A stretch of 64,000 nt of DNA, taken from Nocardioides jishulii. Its GTDB lineage: Bacteria > Actinomycetota > Actinomycetes > Propionibacteriales > Nocardioidaceae. The notes beneath the pieces were generated by a model. It was not told the DNA's origin. It ran no database searches and saw only the letters and a list, made by a program, of their open reading frames with translations. Position 1 is the stretch's first letter; every line of letters starts with the position of its first letter. The translations under genes were made by a program, and so were the position numbers. Location of the stretch: assembly GCF_006007965.1 (NCBI RefSeq), contig NZ_CP040748.1:1488001-1552000 (forward strand). Direction: 5' to 3'. This document shows positions 9,527 through 18,061 of this stretch, in pieces.

Positions 9527-10072
9527 GTGGCAGTCCAGCCCATCCGCCTGTTCGGCGACCCGATCCTGCGCAAGCCAGCGCTCGAGGTCGTCACGTTCGA
9601 CAAGGAGCTGCGCACCCTCGTGCAGGACCTCACCGACACGATGCTGGAGGCGTCGGGAGCCGGACTCGCTGCGCCGCAGCTCGGCGTGGGCATGCGGGTC
9701 TTCACCTGGAACATCGACGGTGAGCTCGGTCATCTCGTCAACCCGGTGCTCGACCTCTCCGACGAGGTCCAGGACGGCCCCGAGGGCTGCCTCTCGCTGC
9801 CCCACCTGACCTACGACTGCCAGCGCGCGCTGCGGGTCGTCGCCAAGGGCTTCACCATGCACGGCGAGCCCATCACGGTGGAGGGCTCCGACCTGCTCGC
9901 CCGCTGCATCCAGCACGAGACCGACCACCTCGACGGCGTCCTGTTCATCGACCGCCTCGACGCCGAGGCCCGCCGGGCCGCGATGCGCGAGATCCGGGAG
10001 TCGGAGTGGTTCGGGCTGGAGCAGCCCGTCGTCAAGGTCTCACCCCACGCCACGAACGGATTCGGATTCTGA
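9527..10072 (+). CDS. def: Peptide deformylase
   Basis: Removes the N-formyl group from nascent proteins. The 181-residue protein has all three catalytic motifs: [18 protein letters not shown] (metal-binding Cys) and QHETDHLDG (HExxH metal site with catalytic Glu). The GTG at 9527 is preceded by GAGGAG at a good distance and gives the expected [16 protein letters not shown]-terminus. The stop overlaps the fmt ATG by one base, pairing formyl removal with formyl addition as in many bacteria. Confidence 0.96.
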   Translation: MAVQPIRLFGDPILRKPALEVVTFDKELRTLVQDLTDTMLEASGAGLAAPQLGVGMRVFTWNIDGELGHLVNPVLDLSDEVQDGPEGCLSLPHLTYDCQRALRVVAKGFTMHGEPITVEGSDLLARCIQHETDHLDGVLFIDRLDAEARRAAMREIRESEWFGLEQPVVKVSPHATNGFGF

Positions 10073-11004
10073 TGCGCATCGTCTTCGCCGGCACCCCCGA
10101 GGTCGCCGTTCCCTCCCTCAACGCCTTCGTCGAGTCCGATCACGAGGTCGTCGCGGTCGTCACCCGACCCGACGCTCCCTCGGGCCGCGGCCGCAAGCTG
10201 GTCGCCAGTCCCGTGGCGCAGCGCGCCGAGGAGCTCGGCATCCCGGTGCTGAAGCCCGAGCACCCGCGTGACGAGGAGTTCCAGGCGCAGCTCCGCGAGC
10301 TGGCCCCCGACGCCTGCCCGGTGGTCGCCTACGGCGCGCTCCTGCCGCAGTCAGCCCTCGACATCCCCACCCACGGCTGGATCAACCTGCACTTCTCGCT
10401 GCTGCCGGCCTGGCGCGGGGCCGCTCCCGTCCAGCACGCCGTGTGGGCCGGCGACGAGTACACCGGGGCAACCACGTTCCGCATCGTCAAGGCGCTGGAC
10501 GCCGGTCCCACGTTCGGCGTGATGACCGAGCGGATCCGCCCCGACGACACCTCCGGCACCCTGCTCGGACGTCTCGCGGAGGCGGGCGCCCCCCTGCTGG
10601 TCCAGACCATCTCGGGCATCGAGTCCGGCGAGATCGAGGCCCGCGAGCAGCCCGAGGACGGGGTCACGATCGCCCCCAAGATCCTCGTCGAGCACGCCCG
10701 GGTCGACTGGACCGCCCCGGCGGTCGCCATCGACCGCCAGATCCGTGCCTGCACGCCTGCGCCGGGCGCCTGGAGCACGCACGAGGGCGAGCGGATCAAG
10801 ATCGGTCCGGTCACCCTCACCGACCACGAGCCGCTCGAGCCGGGCGTCCTGGAGGTCACCAAGAAGGCTGTCCTGGTCGGCACCGGCACCGTCCCGGTGC
10901 AGCTCGGGGAGGTCAAGGCGTTCGGCAAGAAGCAGATGGCCGCCGCCGACTGGGCACGGGGCGTACGTCTCGAGTCCGGCGTGCGGTTCGGCGACGAGGG
11001 CTGA
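10072..11004 (+). CDS. fmt: Methionyl-tRNA formyltransferase
   Basis: Formylates initiator Met-tRNA using 10-formyltetrahydrofolate. The 310-residue protein starts [16 protein letters not shown], has [14 protein letters not shown], and the catalytic/folate motif [18 protein letters not shown]. The C-terminal tRNA-binding domain ([21 protein letters not shown]) is complete. ATG at 10072 shares its A with the def stop, so coupling is likely. Confidence 0.97.
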   Translation: MRIVFAGTPEVAVPSLNAFVESDHEVVAVVTRPDAPSGRGRKLVASPVAQRAEELGIPVLKPEHPRDEEFQAQLRELAPDACPVVAYGALLPQSALDIPTHGWINLHFSLLPAWRGAAPVQHAVWAGDEYTGATTFRIVKALDAGPTFGVMTERIRPDDTSGTLLGRLAEAGAPLLVQTISGIESGEIEAREQPEDGVTIAPKILVEHARVDWTAPAVAIDRQIRACTPAPGAWSTHEGERIKIGPVTLTDHEPLEPGVLEVTKKAVLVGTGTVPVQLGEVKAFGKKQMAAADWARGVRLESGVRFGDEG

Positions 11005-11037
11005 CGCAGGCCGTCGGGGGTGCGTACGCTCGCAGGC

Positions 11038-11454
11038 ATGAGTCGAGCCGCGCGCCCCGAGGACGTGGACGCCATCTGCGCGGCGCTGCCCGCCACCGAG
11101 TTCGGCACCACGTGGGGCGACGTCCCCACCTGGAAGGTGCCGGCTGGCGAGAAGGGGCGCGGCTTCGTGCTCTACCGCCACCCGCACTCCAGCGCGATCG
11201 ACCCGGCGACGGGGGAGATGTACGACGACCTGCTCGTCATCGTGACCGCCGGACCGGGGGAGAAGGCCGCACTGGTGGACGAGGTGGCCACGCCCTTCTT
11301 CACGATCGACCACTTCCGACGCACCAACGCCGTCCTGGTGCAGCAGTCCAGGCTGGGCGAGCTCACGCTCGACGAGCTGCGCGAGATCATCACCGATGCC
11401 TGGGCCGCCCGGGCCCCCAAGAGACTGGTCAAGGAGTTCTTCGCCGATGGGTGA
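11038..11454 (+). CDS. MmcQ/YjbR-family protein
   Basis: A 138-residue protein of the MmcQ/YjbR family, a small alpha-beta fold with suggested DNA binding but no settled function. The characteristic parts are an N-terminal EFGTTWGDVPTWKV, a core FVLYRHPHSS and DLLVIVTAGPGEK, and a C-terminal LDELREIITDAWAARAPKRLVKEF. The ATG at 11038 is preferred over an upstream GTG (11020) because TACGCT at 11025-11030 lies exactly 7 nt before it, as in leaderless transcripts. It overlaps the rsmB start by 8 bp and may be co-transcribed with it. Confidence 0.8.
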   Translation: MSRAARPEDVDAICAALPATEFGTTWGDVPTWKVPAGEKGRGFVLYRHPHSSAIDPATGEMYDDLLVIVTAGPGEKAALVDEVATPFFTIDHFRRTNAVLVQQSRLGELTLDELREIITDAWAARAPKRLVKEFFADG

Positions 11455-12832
11455 TCACGACCGCCGCCGAGCGGGTCGAGGCCGTCAGAGCCGCCCCGGA
11501 CCCGCGGGGAGCGCCCCGCCGTCGCGCCCGAAGGTCGACCCGGCGCGCCGCGCTGCGTGGGAGGTGCTCAAGGCGGTGCGCGTCGACGACGCCTACGCCA
11601 ACCTCGTTCTGCCGCAGATGCTGGAGAAGTACGACCTCTCCGGACGCGACGCCGGCTTCGTCACCGAGCTGGCCTCCGGTGCTCTGCGCGGGCAGGGAAC
11701 GTACGACGCGATCATCGACGCCTGCCTGACCAAGCCCAAGCTGGAGGGAAAGGTGCGTGACGTGCTCCGGCTCGGCGTCCACCAGCTGCTGGCCATGCGC
11801 GTCCCGGACCACGCCGCGATCGCGACCAGCGTCGAGCTCACGCGCGACCGCGTCGGCCAGGGGCCCACAGGTCTGGTCAACGCGGTGCTGCGCAAGGTGG
11901 CGTCCCAGGACCTCGACGCCTGGATCGATCAGGTGGCGCCCGGAGAGCCCGGCAGCGCGGCGCAGCTGGCGGTCGCCACGTCACACCCGGCGTGGGTGGT
12001 CGACGCGCTCGCCGAGGCACTGGAGGGTCACGGTCGCGACCGTGCCGAGCTGCCGGCGCTGCTGGAGGCCGACAACGCCGCGCCGCAGGTCACCCTCGTC
12101 GCCCGGCCCGGCCTCGTGGACGAGGACGAGATGCGCGCGGCAGGTGCGGAACCGACCGGTCGCTCGCCCTACGCCTGGACGTGGGGCGGCGGTGACCTGA
12201 CCAGCCTCCCGGCCCTGGTGCAGGGCCGCGCCGGGGTGCAGGACGAGGGGTCCCAGCGGGTGGCGCTGGCCCTGGCGGACGCCTCGGTCGAGGGGCGCGA
12301 CGAGAGGTGGCTGGACCTCTGCGCCGGCCCCGGCGGCAAGAGCGCCCTGCTGGCCGCGCTGGCTGCGCAGCGCGGTGCCAAGGTGCTGGCCAACGAGTCG
12401 CAGCACCACCGGGCGCAGCTGGTCCAGCGCGGGGTGCGCTCGGTGCGCGACGGCATCCTCGGAGTCGTCACCGGCGACGGGACCCGTCCGGCGTGGCGCC
12501 CTGACACCTTCGACCGCGCGTTGGTCGACGCTCCCTGCTCGGGTCTCGGTGCGCTGCGACGCCGTCCGGAGTCGCGATGGCGCCGTCAGCCCCGCGACGT
12601 CGAGGTGCTGGTCAGGCTCCAGCGAGCCCTGCTGGTCTCCGCGCTGGACGCCGTGCGGCCCGGCGGGGTCGTCGTCTACGCCACCTGCTCCCCGGTGGTC
12701 GCCGAGACCATCGGCGTGGTCTCAGCGGTGCTGCGGGCCCGCGACGACGCCCACCTGGAGTCGTCGTGGCAGCTGTGGCCCCACACCGACGGCTGCGACG
12801 CGATGTACGCCGCCACCCTGCGTCGTACCTGA
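11447..12832 (+). CDS. rsmB: 16S rRNA (cytosine-967 C5)-methyltransferase RsmB-like
   Basis: A SAM-dependent rRNA methyltransferase. The 461 residues comprise a basic N-terminal tail, a NusB-like domain (about 30-165: AWEVLKAVRVDDAYANLVLP ... LVNAVLRKVA) and a Rossmann methyltransferase domain (about 270-460). SAM-binding motif I is LDLCAGPGGKSALL. The two catalytic cysteines are in DAPCSGLGALRRRP and YATCSPVVAET. ATG 11447 overlaps the preceding gene by 8 bp. It converges with the reverse-strand ATPase gene with only 22 bp between the stops. Confidence 0.92.
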   Translation: MGDHDRRRAGRGRQSRPGPAGSAPPSRPKVDPARRAAWEVLKAVRVDDAYANLVLPQMLEKYDLSGRDAGFVTELASGALRGQGTYDAIIDACLTKPKLEGKVRDVLRLGVHQLLAMRVPDHAAIATSVELTRDRVGQGPTGLVNAVLRKVASQDLDAWIDQVAPGEPGSAAQLAVATSHPAWVVDALAEALEGHGRDRAELPALLEADNAAPQVTLVARPGLVDEDEMRAAGAEPTGRSPYAWTWGGGDLTSLPALVQGRAGVQDEGSQRVALALADASVEGRDERWLDLCAGPGGKSALLAALAAQRGAKVLANESQHHRAQLVQRGVRSVRDGILGVVTGDGTRPAWRPDTFDRALVDAPCSGLGALRRRPESRWRRQPRDVEVLVRLQRALLVSALDAVRPGGVVVYATCSPVVAETIGVVSAVLRARDDAHLESSWQLWPHTDGCDAMYAATLRRT

Positions 12833-12854
12833 GCCCTGTGGTCCCGCTCCTGCC

Positions 12855-13568
12855 TCAGTCGGCGAGGTGGCGCAGGTAGTTCTGCGGGGAGGCGAAGAAC
12901 GTCTTCCAGTGCCGGACCAGGTCGAGGTCGTCCCAGCTGGCTTCGCGCAGGCCCCAGTCGCCGACCTCGAGCAGCGTCGCTCCGGGGAGCGCGGCGAGGA
13001 TCGGGGAGTGGGTGGCGCAGAGCACCTGTCCTCCAGCGGCGACGACGTCGGTGAGCGTCACCATGAGTCCCATCGTCCCTTCGAAGGACAACGCCGCCTC
13101 CGGTTCGTCCAGGACGTAGAAACCGGGACCGGTGAGGTAGTGGCGCACCACGGCCAGGAACGACTCCCCGTGGCTGAGCTCGTGGAATCGCGGTCCGCCG
13201 AGCTGCTCGCTGAAGGTGTACCAGGAGTGCATGGTCTCCGCGCGGAGGAAGAAGCCCCAACGTCTGGTGCCGACGCCGCGCTGGGCGTGCACCAAGGACC
13301 CGAGAGGTGACTCGGTGGCCCGGGTCGAGTGCTGGCCGTGGATCGTGCCGCCTTCCGGGGAGAGCCCGTACGCGGCTGCGGCCGCCTCGACGAGGGTCGA
13401 CTTGCCCGACCCGTTGTCGCCGACGAGGAACGTGACGCCCGGAGCCAGGGGTAGGCCCTTGGCCACGAACTGCGCCACCGCTGGCACCGTCAGCGGCCAG
13501 CGGTCCGGGGGGAGTGAGCCCGGCTCCGTGACGTCGAGACGCACCACGGAGGGCTGGTCGAGTCGCAT
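12855..13568 (-). CDS. ABC/SMC-type AAA ATPase, stand-alone
   Basis: A 237-residue cytoplasmic ATPase of the AAA_15/AAA_21 type, without membrane or substrate domain. Walker A is GDNGSGKS (residues 50-57), the ABC-like signature is ELSHGESFL, Walker B is FYVLDEPEAAL, and the switch His is in CATHSP. Such proteins occur as single-domain predicted ATPases; the exact role is unknown. ATG at 13568 is chosen because a TAGGCT on the same strand (13576-13581) lies 7 nt upstream. It is divergent from the LigD-type polymerase, 55 bp apart, so shared regulation is possible. Confidence 0.78.
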   Translation of the reverse strand: MRLDQPSVVRLDVTEPGSLPPDRWPLTVPAVAQFVAKGLPLAPGVTFLVGDNGSGKSTLVEAAAAAYGLSPEGGTIHGQHSTRATESPLGSLVHAQRGVGTRRWGFFLRAETMHSWYTFSEQLGGPRFHELSHGESFLAVVRHYLTGPGFYVLDEPEAALSFEGTMGLMVTLTDVVAAGGQVLCATHSPILAALPGATLLEVGDWGLREASWDDLDLVRHWKTFFASPQNYLRHLAD

Positions 13569-13575
13569 GGCGCGA

Positions 13576-13616
13576 AGCCTAGGTGCTGGGCGCGGAGCCG
13601 TTCCATGTCCTAGCGT
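13576..13616. promoter_or_regulatory. Divergent leaderless promoters of the ATPase and LigD-type polymerase genes
   Basis: On the minus strand TAGGCT (13576-13581) is 7 nt before the ATPase ATG. On the plus strand TAGCGT (13611-13616) is 7 nt before the polymerase ATG. Both spacings put the transcription start at the start codon. Confidence 0.55.
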
Positions 13617-13623
13617 GACGGCC

Positions 13624-14604
13624 ATGGCCGCCTCTCCCCACGTCGAGATCGAGGTCGAGGACCGCGTGGTCAAGGTGACCAACCCCGAGCGCGTCTACTT
13701 CCCGGAGATCGGGGCGACCAAGCTCGACCTCCTGGAGTACTACCTCAGCGTGGGTGACGGGATCGTCAACGCGTTGTGGGAGCGCCCCTGCATGCTGCAC
13801 CGCTTCCCGAAGGGGTTGGCGGGGGAGAAGGTGCACCAGAAGCGCATCCCCCAGGGGACGCCCGGCTGGGTGGAGACCGTCGAGCTCTTCTTCCCGCGCT
13901 ACGGGCGTACGGCGGACGAGCTGTGCGTGACCTCCTTGGCGGCCGTGGCGTGGGCGGTGCAGATGTCGACCGTGGAGTTCCATCCGTGGAACAGTCGCCG
14001 CGCCGACACCGAGAAGCCCGACGAGTGGCGCATCGACCTGGACCCCGGGCCCGAGTGCGACTGGGCGCGGGTGCAGCAGGTCGCGGGCGTCGTCCACGAG
14101 GTGCTCGACGAGCTGGGAGCGGTGGGGTTCCCCAAGACCAGCGGGGGCAGCGGGCTGCACGTCTACGTGCGCGTGCCTCCCGACCACGGTTTCGCCGACG
14201 TACGCCGGGCCGCGCACGCCTTCGCCCGTGAGGTGGAGCGCCGCGCGCCTGATCTCGTGACGACCGCGTGGTGGCGCAAGGACCGTGACCCCGCCCAGCT
14301 CTTCGTCGACTACAACCAGAACACTCGCGACCACACGATCGCCTCGGCCTACTCCGTGCGCGGGGTGCCCAACGCCCAGGTCAGCACGCCGGTCGCGTGG
14401 GAGGAGGTGGACGACTGCGAGCCGGCCGACTTCACCATCCGCACCGTGCCGCAGCGCTACGCCCGACTGGGCGACCTGCACGCCTCGATCGACGAGCACC
14501 CGTTCGACCTGGCGCCCCTGCTGGAGTGGGCCGAGCGGGACGAGGCAGAGGGCGCCTCCGAGGAGCCCGCACCGGGCGAGGTGGAGGGCGACGGCACCAC
14601 CTAG
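13624..14604 (+). CDS. Stand-alone LigD-type polymerase domain protein
   Basis: A 326-residue archaeo-eukaryotic-primase-like polymerase of the NHEJ LigD PolDom family, without ligase or nuclease domain. The metal-binding DLD is in WRIDLDPGPECDW (Asp138 and Asp140). The conserved KTSGGSGLHVYV (171-182) and DYNQNTRDHTIASAYSVR follow. Stand-alone PolDom proteins in Actinobacteria may fill gaps or insert ribonucleotides in repair. No Ku or ATP-dependent ligase gene lies in the window, so any NHEJ partner must be elsewhere. The last 25 residues are an acidic Glu/Ala-rich tail. Its TAG stop is part of the probable -10 element of rpe. Confidence 0.88.
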   Translation: MAASPHVEIEVEDRVVKVTNPERVYFPEIGATKLDLLEYYLSVGDGIVNALWERPCMLHRFPKGLAGEKVHQKRIPQGTPGWVETVELFFPRYGRTADELCVTSLAAVAWAVQMSTVEFHPWNSRRADTEKPDEWRIDLDPGPECDWARVQQVAGVVHEVLDELGAVGFPKTSGGSGLHVYVRVPPDHGFADVRRAAHAFAREVERRAPDLVTTAWWRKDRDPAQLFVDYNQNTRDHTIASAYSVRGVPNAQVSTPVAWEEVDDCEPADFTIRTVPQRYARLGDLHASIDEHPFDLAPLLEWAERDEAEGASEEPAPGEVEGDGTT

Positions 14605-14607
14605 ACT
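14602..14607 (+). promoter_or_regulatory. Leaderless -10 element of rpe, overlapping an upstream stop codon
   Basis: TAGACT ends 6 nt before the rpe GTG. Its first three bases are the stop codon of the LigD-type polymerase gene. Confidence 0.5.
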
Positions 14608-14613
14608 CGCCGC

Positions 14614-15282
14614 GTGGGTATCCAGATCACGCCGTCCATCCTCAACGCCGACTTCTCCCGCCTGGGCGAGGAGGTCGCCCGGATCTCCAGTGCCGACATG
14701 GTGCACGTGGACGTCATGGACAACCACTTCGTGCCCAACCTGACCTTCGGGCCGTCGATGGTCGAGGCCCTGAGCCGGGCCACCGACCTCCCGCTCGACG
14801 CGCACCTGATGATTGAGGACGCCGACCGCAACGCCCCGGCGTACGCCGAGGCCGGCGCGAGCAGTGTCACCTTCCACGTCGAGGCCACGAAGGCGCCGAT
14901 CAGGCTCGCCCGGGAGATCCGCTCCCAGGGCGCGCGGGCGTCGATGGCGCTGAAGCCGGCCACCCCGATCGAGCCCTACGAGGACCTGCTGCCCGAGCTC
15001 GACATGCTCCTGATCATGACCGTGGAGCCCGGGTTCGGCGGCCAGAAGTTCCTTGACCTGTGCCTCCCGAAGATCCGCCGCGCCCGCGCCCTGATGGAGA
15101 AGCACGGCGTGGAGACCTGGCTGCAGGTCGACGGCGGCGTCAGCCTTGAGACCATCGAGCGCTGCGCGGAGGCCGGCGCCGACGTCTTCGTCGCCGGTTC
15201 GGCCGTCTACTCGGCCGCCGACCCCGACGCGATGGTCCAACAGCTGAAGGCGACGGCCGAAGCCGTCAGCCCCCTCACCTGA
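14614..15282 (+). CDS. rpe: Ribulose-phosphate 3-epimerase
   Basis: Interconverts ribulose 5-phosphate and xylulose 5-phosphate in the pentose phosphate pathway. The 222-residue TIM barrel shows [13 protein letters not shown], the metal-site [12 protein letters not shown] (His, Asp), LDAHLMIED, the flexible loop [11 protein letters not shown], and the C-terminal LQVDGGV and FVAGSAVY phosphate site. Start GTG. It supplies ribulose 5-phosphate, the substrate of RibB, and sits directly before the riboflavin operon; the linkage is common in Actinobacteria. Confidence 0.96.
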   Translation: MGIQITPSILNADFSRLGEEVARISSADMVHVDVMDNHFVPNLTFGPSMVEALSRATDLPLDAHLMIEDADRNAPAYAEAGASSVTFHVEATKAPIRLAREIRSQGARASMALKPATPIEPYEDLLPELDMLLIMTVEPGFGGQKFLDLCLPKIRRARALMEKHGVETWLQVDGGVSLETIERCAEAGADVFVAGSAVYSAADPDAMVQQLKATAEAVSPLT

Positions 15283-15373
15283 GGCTGCGGCTCGCCGGGG
15301 AGTCTCGCCACCCGGGTCGTCCTTCGGTTGGTCGCCCCGCTGGGTTATCCTGAGCGGACGAGTTGACAAACTC

Positions 15374-15499
15374 GCGTGCTCTGGGGGCGGTGAAATTCCG
15401 CACCGGCGGTGAAAGTCCGCGACCCGGCCACCTCCAGTGGTCGGTTGAGCAGGTGAAATTCCTGCACCGACGGTTAAAGTCCGGATGAGAAGCGCACGC
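15374..15499 (+). ncRNA. FMN riboswitch (RFN element)
   Basis: The aptamer signature is clear: GGTGAAATTCCGCACCGGCG, then GGTGAAAGTCCGCGA, and the 3' part GACGGTTAAAGTCCGGATGA. P1 can form between 15374-15382 and about 15491-15499 with one mismatch. A TATCCT hexamer at 15346-15351 may be the -10 of the operon. A small hairpin (6-bp stem, GACA loop, 15359-15374) sits just 5' of P1. Downstream, 15507-15532 can fold into a bulged 9-bp stem and may be part of the expression platform; no T-run follows, so control could be translational or Rho-dependent. It faces ribD and should repress the rib operon when FMN is high. Confidence 0.95.
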
Positions 15500-15583
15500 A
15501 GGTGAGTCGGTGCATCGCGTCGTCGTGCACCCGACCCATCCAGCCACCCTCCAGGTCCCGCGCGAGCGGACAGGAGAGTGGCC

Positions 15584-16693
15584 ATGACGCACAGCACTGC
15601 GACGCGCACGACGGTGGAGCGTGCAGCGATGCAGCGCGCTCTCGCGTTGGCTGCGACGCCGGGCGTGCCCCTCGGTCCCAACCCCCGCGTCGGGTGCGTC
15701 CTGCTGAGCCCTGCCGGCGACGTCGTCGCTGAAGGCTTCCACCGCGGCGCCGGTGCCCCGCACGCCGAGGCCGACGCCCTGGCGCGCGCCGGGGCCCACG
15801 CCCGGGGGGCGACGGCCGTGGTCACCCTCGAGCCCTGCCACCACACCGGGCGTACCGGGCCCTGCTCCGAGGCCCTGCTCGCTGCGGGCGTGGCCCGCGT
15901 CGTCTTCGCCCAGTCCGACCCCAACCCGGTCGCCGCCGGAGGGGCCGAGGCACTGCGTACGGCGGGGGTCGACGTGGAGTCCGGCCTCCTGGCCGACGAG
16001 TCCGCTCGCCTCAACCGGGCGTGGACCTTCGGCCTCGTCCACCAGCGGCCCTTCGTCACCTGGAAGTTCGCGGCCACCCTCGACGGACGCAGCGCCGCCG
16101 CCGACGGCACGAGTCGCTGGGTCAGCAGCCGACCGTCCCGACTGGACACCCACCGCCTGCGCGGCGAGTGCGACACCGTGCTCGTCGGCACCAGCACCGT
16201 GGTCATCGACGACCCCCGGCTGACGGTGCGTGACGAGCACGACCTGCCGGTGGCCCACCAGCCCCTGCGCGCGGTGATGGGGCTGCGCGAACTGCCGGCT
16301 GGGCGCCGCGTCCTCGACGACAGCGCCGAGTCGCTCCACCTGGTCACCCGCGACCCCGCGGCAGCGTTGGCCGACCTCTTCTCGCTGGGGCGTCGACACG
16401 TCTTCCTCGAGGGCGGTCCGCGGCTGGCTGCGGCCTTCCTGCGCGCCCGCCTGGTCGACGAGGTCGTCACCTACGTCGCGCCGATGCTCCTGGGGGCCGG
16501 CCGCTCGGCCGTGGCCGACCTGGGCATCGACACCATCGCCGCCGCCATGCGTCTGGAGCCCACCGACGTCACGGTGCTGGGCAGCGGCGTCGAGACCAAC
16601 GTACGCCTGACCATGACCCCGCGCCACGACACCGTCGTCGCCGCGCACCCGTCCGGCAGTGCCTCGCGCGCTGCCCTGCGAGAGGACCACTGA
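15584..16693 (+). CDS. ribD: Bifunctional diaminohydroxyphosphoribosylaminopyrimidine deaminase / uracil reductase
   Basis: Carries out the deamination and NADPH reduction steps of riboflavin synthesis. The zinc deaminase domain has HAE (60-62) and PCHHTGRTGPC (metal-binding Cys85 and Cys94). The reductase domain spans roughly 150-350 (FVTWKFAATLDGRSAA, EGGPRLAAAFL). The ATG at 15584 is preferred over GTG at 15578 because GGAG at 15573-15576 is 7 nt from the ATG but only 1 nt from the GTG. It is the first gene after the FMN riboswitch. The last 25 residues look like an unstructured tail. Confidence 0.93.
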   Translation: MTHSTATRTTVERAAMQRALALAATPGVPLGPNPRVGCVLLSPAGDVVAEGFHRGAGAPHAEADALARAGAHARGATAVVTLEPCHHTGRTGPCSEALLAAGVARVVFAQSDPNPVAAGGAEALRTAGVDVESGLLADESARLNRAWTFGLVHQRPFVTWKFAATLDGRSAAADGTSRWVSSRPSRLDTHRLRGECDTVLVGTSTVVIDDPRLTVRDEHDLPVAHQPLRAVMGLRELPAGRRVLDDSAESLHLVTRDPAAALADLFSLGRRHVFLEGGPRLAAAFLRARLVDEVVTYVAPMLLGAGRSAVADLGIDTIAAAMRLEPTDVTVLGSGVETNVRLTMTPRHDTVVAAHPSGSASRAALREDH

Positions 16694-16694
16694 G

Positions 16695-17342
16695 ATGTTC
16701 ACCGGCATCGTCGAGGAGCTGGGCACCGTCCACGCCGTGGAGGACCAGTCCGACGCCATCCGCCTCACCGTCCGGGCCGAGACCGTGCTCGACGACGTCC
16801 ACCTGGGCGACTCGATCGCGGTCAACGGCTGTTGCCTCACCGTCAGCGCCGTCGACACCACGCACGAGGGGGGAGCGGTGGACCTGTGGACCGCCGACCT
16901 CATGCAGGAGACGCTGGACCGGACCAGCCTGGCGGGCGTGAGTCCGGGCGACCGGGTCAACCTGGAGCGCGCCGTGACCGCCGACAAGCGGCTGGGCGGC
17001 CACATCGTCCAGGGGCACGTCGACGGCGTCGGTGAGGTCGTCCGGCGTACCCCCAGCGAGCACTGGGAGGTCGTCGAGATCACCCTCCCGCCGGAGCTCG
17101 CCCCCTTCCTGGTGGAGAAGGGCTCCATCACCGTCGACGGCGTGAGCCTGACCGTCGTCGACGTCACCGACACGACCTTCACCGTCAGCCTGATCCCCGA
17201 GACGCTCGCCCGCACCACGCTGGGATTCCGAGCGGTGGGCGACCGGGTCAACCTGGAGACCGACGTCATCGCCAAGCACGTCGCCAAGCTGGTCAGGGCC
17301 TACCTGCCCGCCGGCACGCAGCACGAGGAGAACAACGCATGA
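16695..17342 (+). CDS. ribE: Riboflavin synthase, alpha chain
   Basis: Converts two 6,7-dimethyl-8-ribityllumazines into riboflavin and the pyrimidine intermediate. The 215-residue protein has the expected internal duplication: [10 protein letters not shown] with [11 protein letters not shown] in the first half, and [12 protein letters not shown] with [11 protein letters not shown] in the second. ATG 16695 is one base after the ribD stop. It overlaps the next gene by 4 bp (ATGA). Confidence 0.95.
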   Translation: MFTGIVEELGTVHAVEDQSDAIRLTVRAETVLDDVHLGDSIAVNGCCLTVSAVDTTHEGGAVDLWTADLMQETLDRTSLAGVSPGDRVNLERAVTADKRLGGHIVQGHVDGVGEVVRRTPSEHWEVVEITLPPELAPFLVEKGSITVDGVSLTVVDVTDTTFTVSLIPETLARTTLGFRAVGDRVNLETDVIAKHVAKLVRAYLPAGTQHEENNA

Positions 17343-18061
17343 ATGTCCTGGCCTGGCTCTTCGACGGCACCATCCCCGTCGGCAACAGCTTCCTCAGCGT
17401 GCCGGAGGTGCTGGGCAACGTCTTCGGGCTCACCAGCGCCATCCTCGGCATGAAGCGCTGGATGCTCGCCTGGCCGATCGGGCTGGTCGGCAACATCCTG
17501 CTCTTCTTCGTCTTCACCACCGGTTCGATCGCCCAGGTCGGTCAGGAGCCCCTGTGGGGCCAGGCCGGACGGCAGATCTTCTTCGCCGCGGTGAGCCTCT
17601 ACGGCTGGTGGCGCTGGACCCAGGAGAAGCGCAGGGGTGCCGGCAGCGGCTCGGCTGCCATCACTCCGCGGTGGGCCACCTGGTCGGAACGCGCACAGCT
17701 GCTCGCGGTCGGTGTCGTGGCGTGGGTGGTGACGTGGGGCGTCTTCACCCAGATCGGTTCCTGGAACCCGCCCACCGAGGCGTGGATCGTGGCCGGCTCG
17801 ATGCTCGCCACCTGGGGCATGGCGCGCGGGTGGGTGGAGTTCTGGCTGGTCTGGATCCTCGTCGACGTCGTCGGCGTGTGGAGCCTGGCCACCTCCGACT
17901 ACCCCGCGCACGCCACGATCGGCATGTACCTCTTCTACGCCTTCTTCGTCCTGCTCGGCTTCTTCACCTGGTGGAAGGTCGCGCGCAACGAGGCCGACGG
18001 CACTGCCCCGCAGGACCTGGGCACCGGCGAGGCCGCCGAGACCGGACAGGTGACGGCATGA
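17339..18061 (+). CDS. ribM: PnuC-family transporter, probable riboflavin transporter RibM
   Basis: A 240-residue multi-pass membrane protein of the PnuC/PnuX family (SWEET-like fold), with about seven hydrophobic segments and the family features [20 protein letters not shown] and SLYGWWRW. PnuC itself carries nicotinamide riboside. The homolog named RibM/PnuX, encoded in FMN-riboswitch rib operons of Streptomyces and Corynebacterium, carries riboflavin. Position here, overlapping ribE and ribBA by 4 bp on both sides behind an FMN riboswitch, makes riboflavin the best inferred substrate. A charged C-terminal tail of about 25 residues follows the last segment. Confidence 0.85.
   Translation: MNVLAWLFDGTIPVGNSFLSVPEVLGNVFGLTSAILGMKRWMLAWPIGLVGNILLFFVFTTGSIAQVGQEPLWGQAGRQIFFAAVSLYGWWRWTQEKRRGAGSGSAAITPRWATWSERAQLLAVGVVAWVVTWGVFTQIGSWNPPTEAWIVAGSMLATWGMARGWVEFWLVWILVDVVGVWSLATSDYPAHATIGMYLFYAFFVLLGFFTWWKVARNEADGTAPQDLGTGEAAETGQVTA

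Noticed and set aside
15363..15368. TTGACA as -35 of the rib operon
   Set aside because: No -10 lies 16-18 bp downstream, which falls inside the FMN aptamer; the hexamer is the loop region of a small hairpin.
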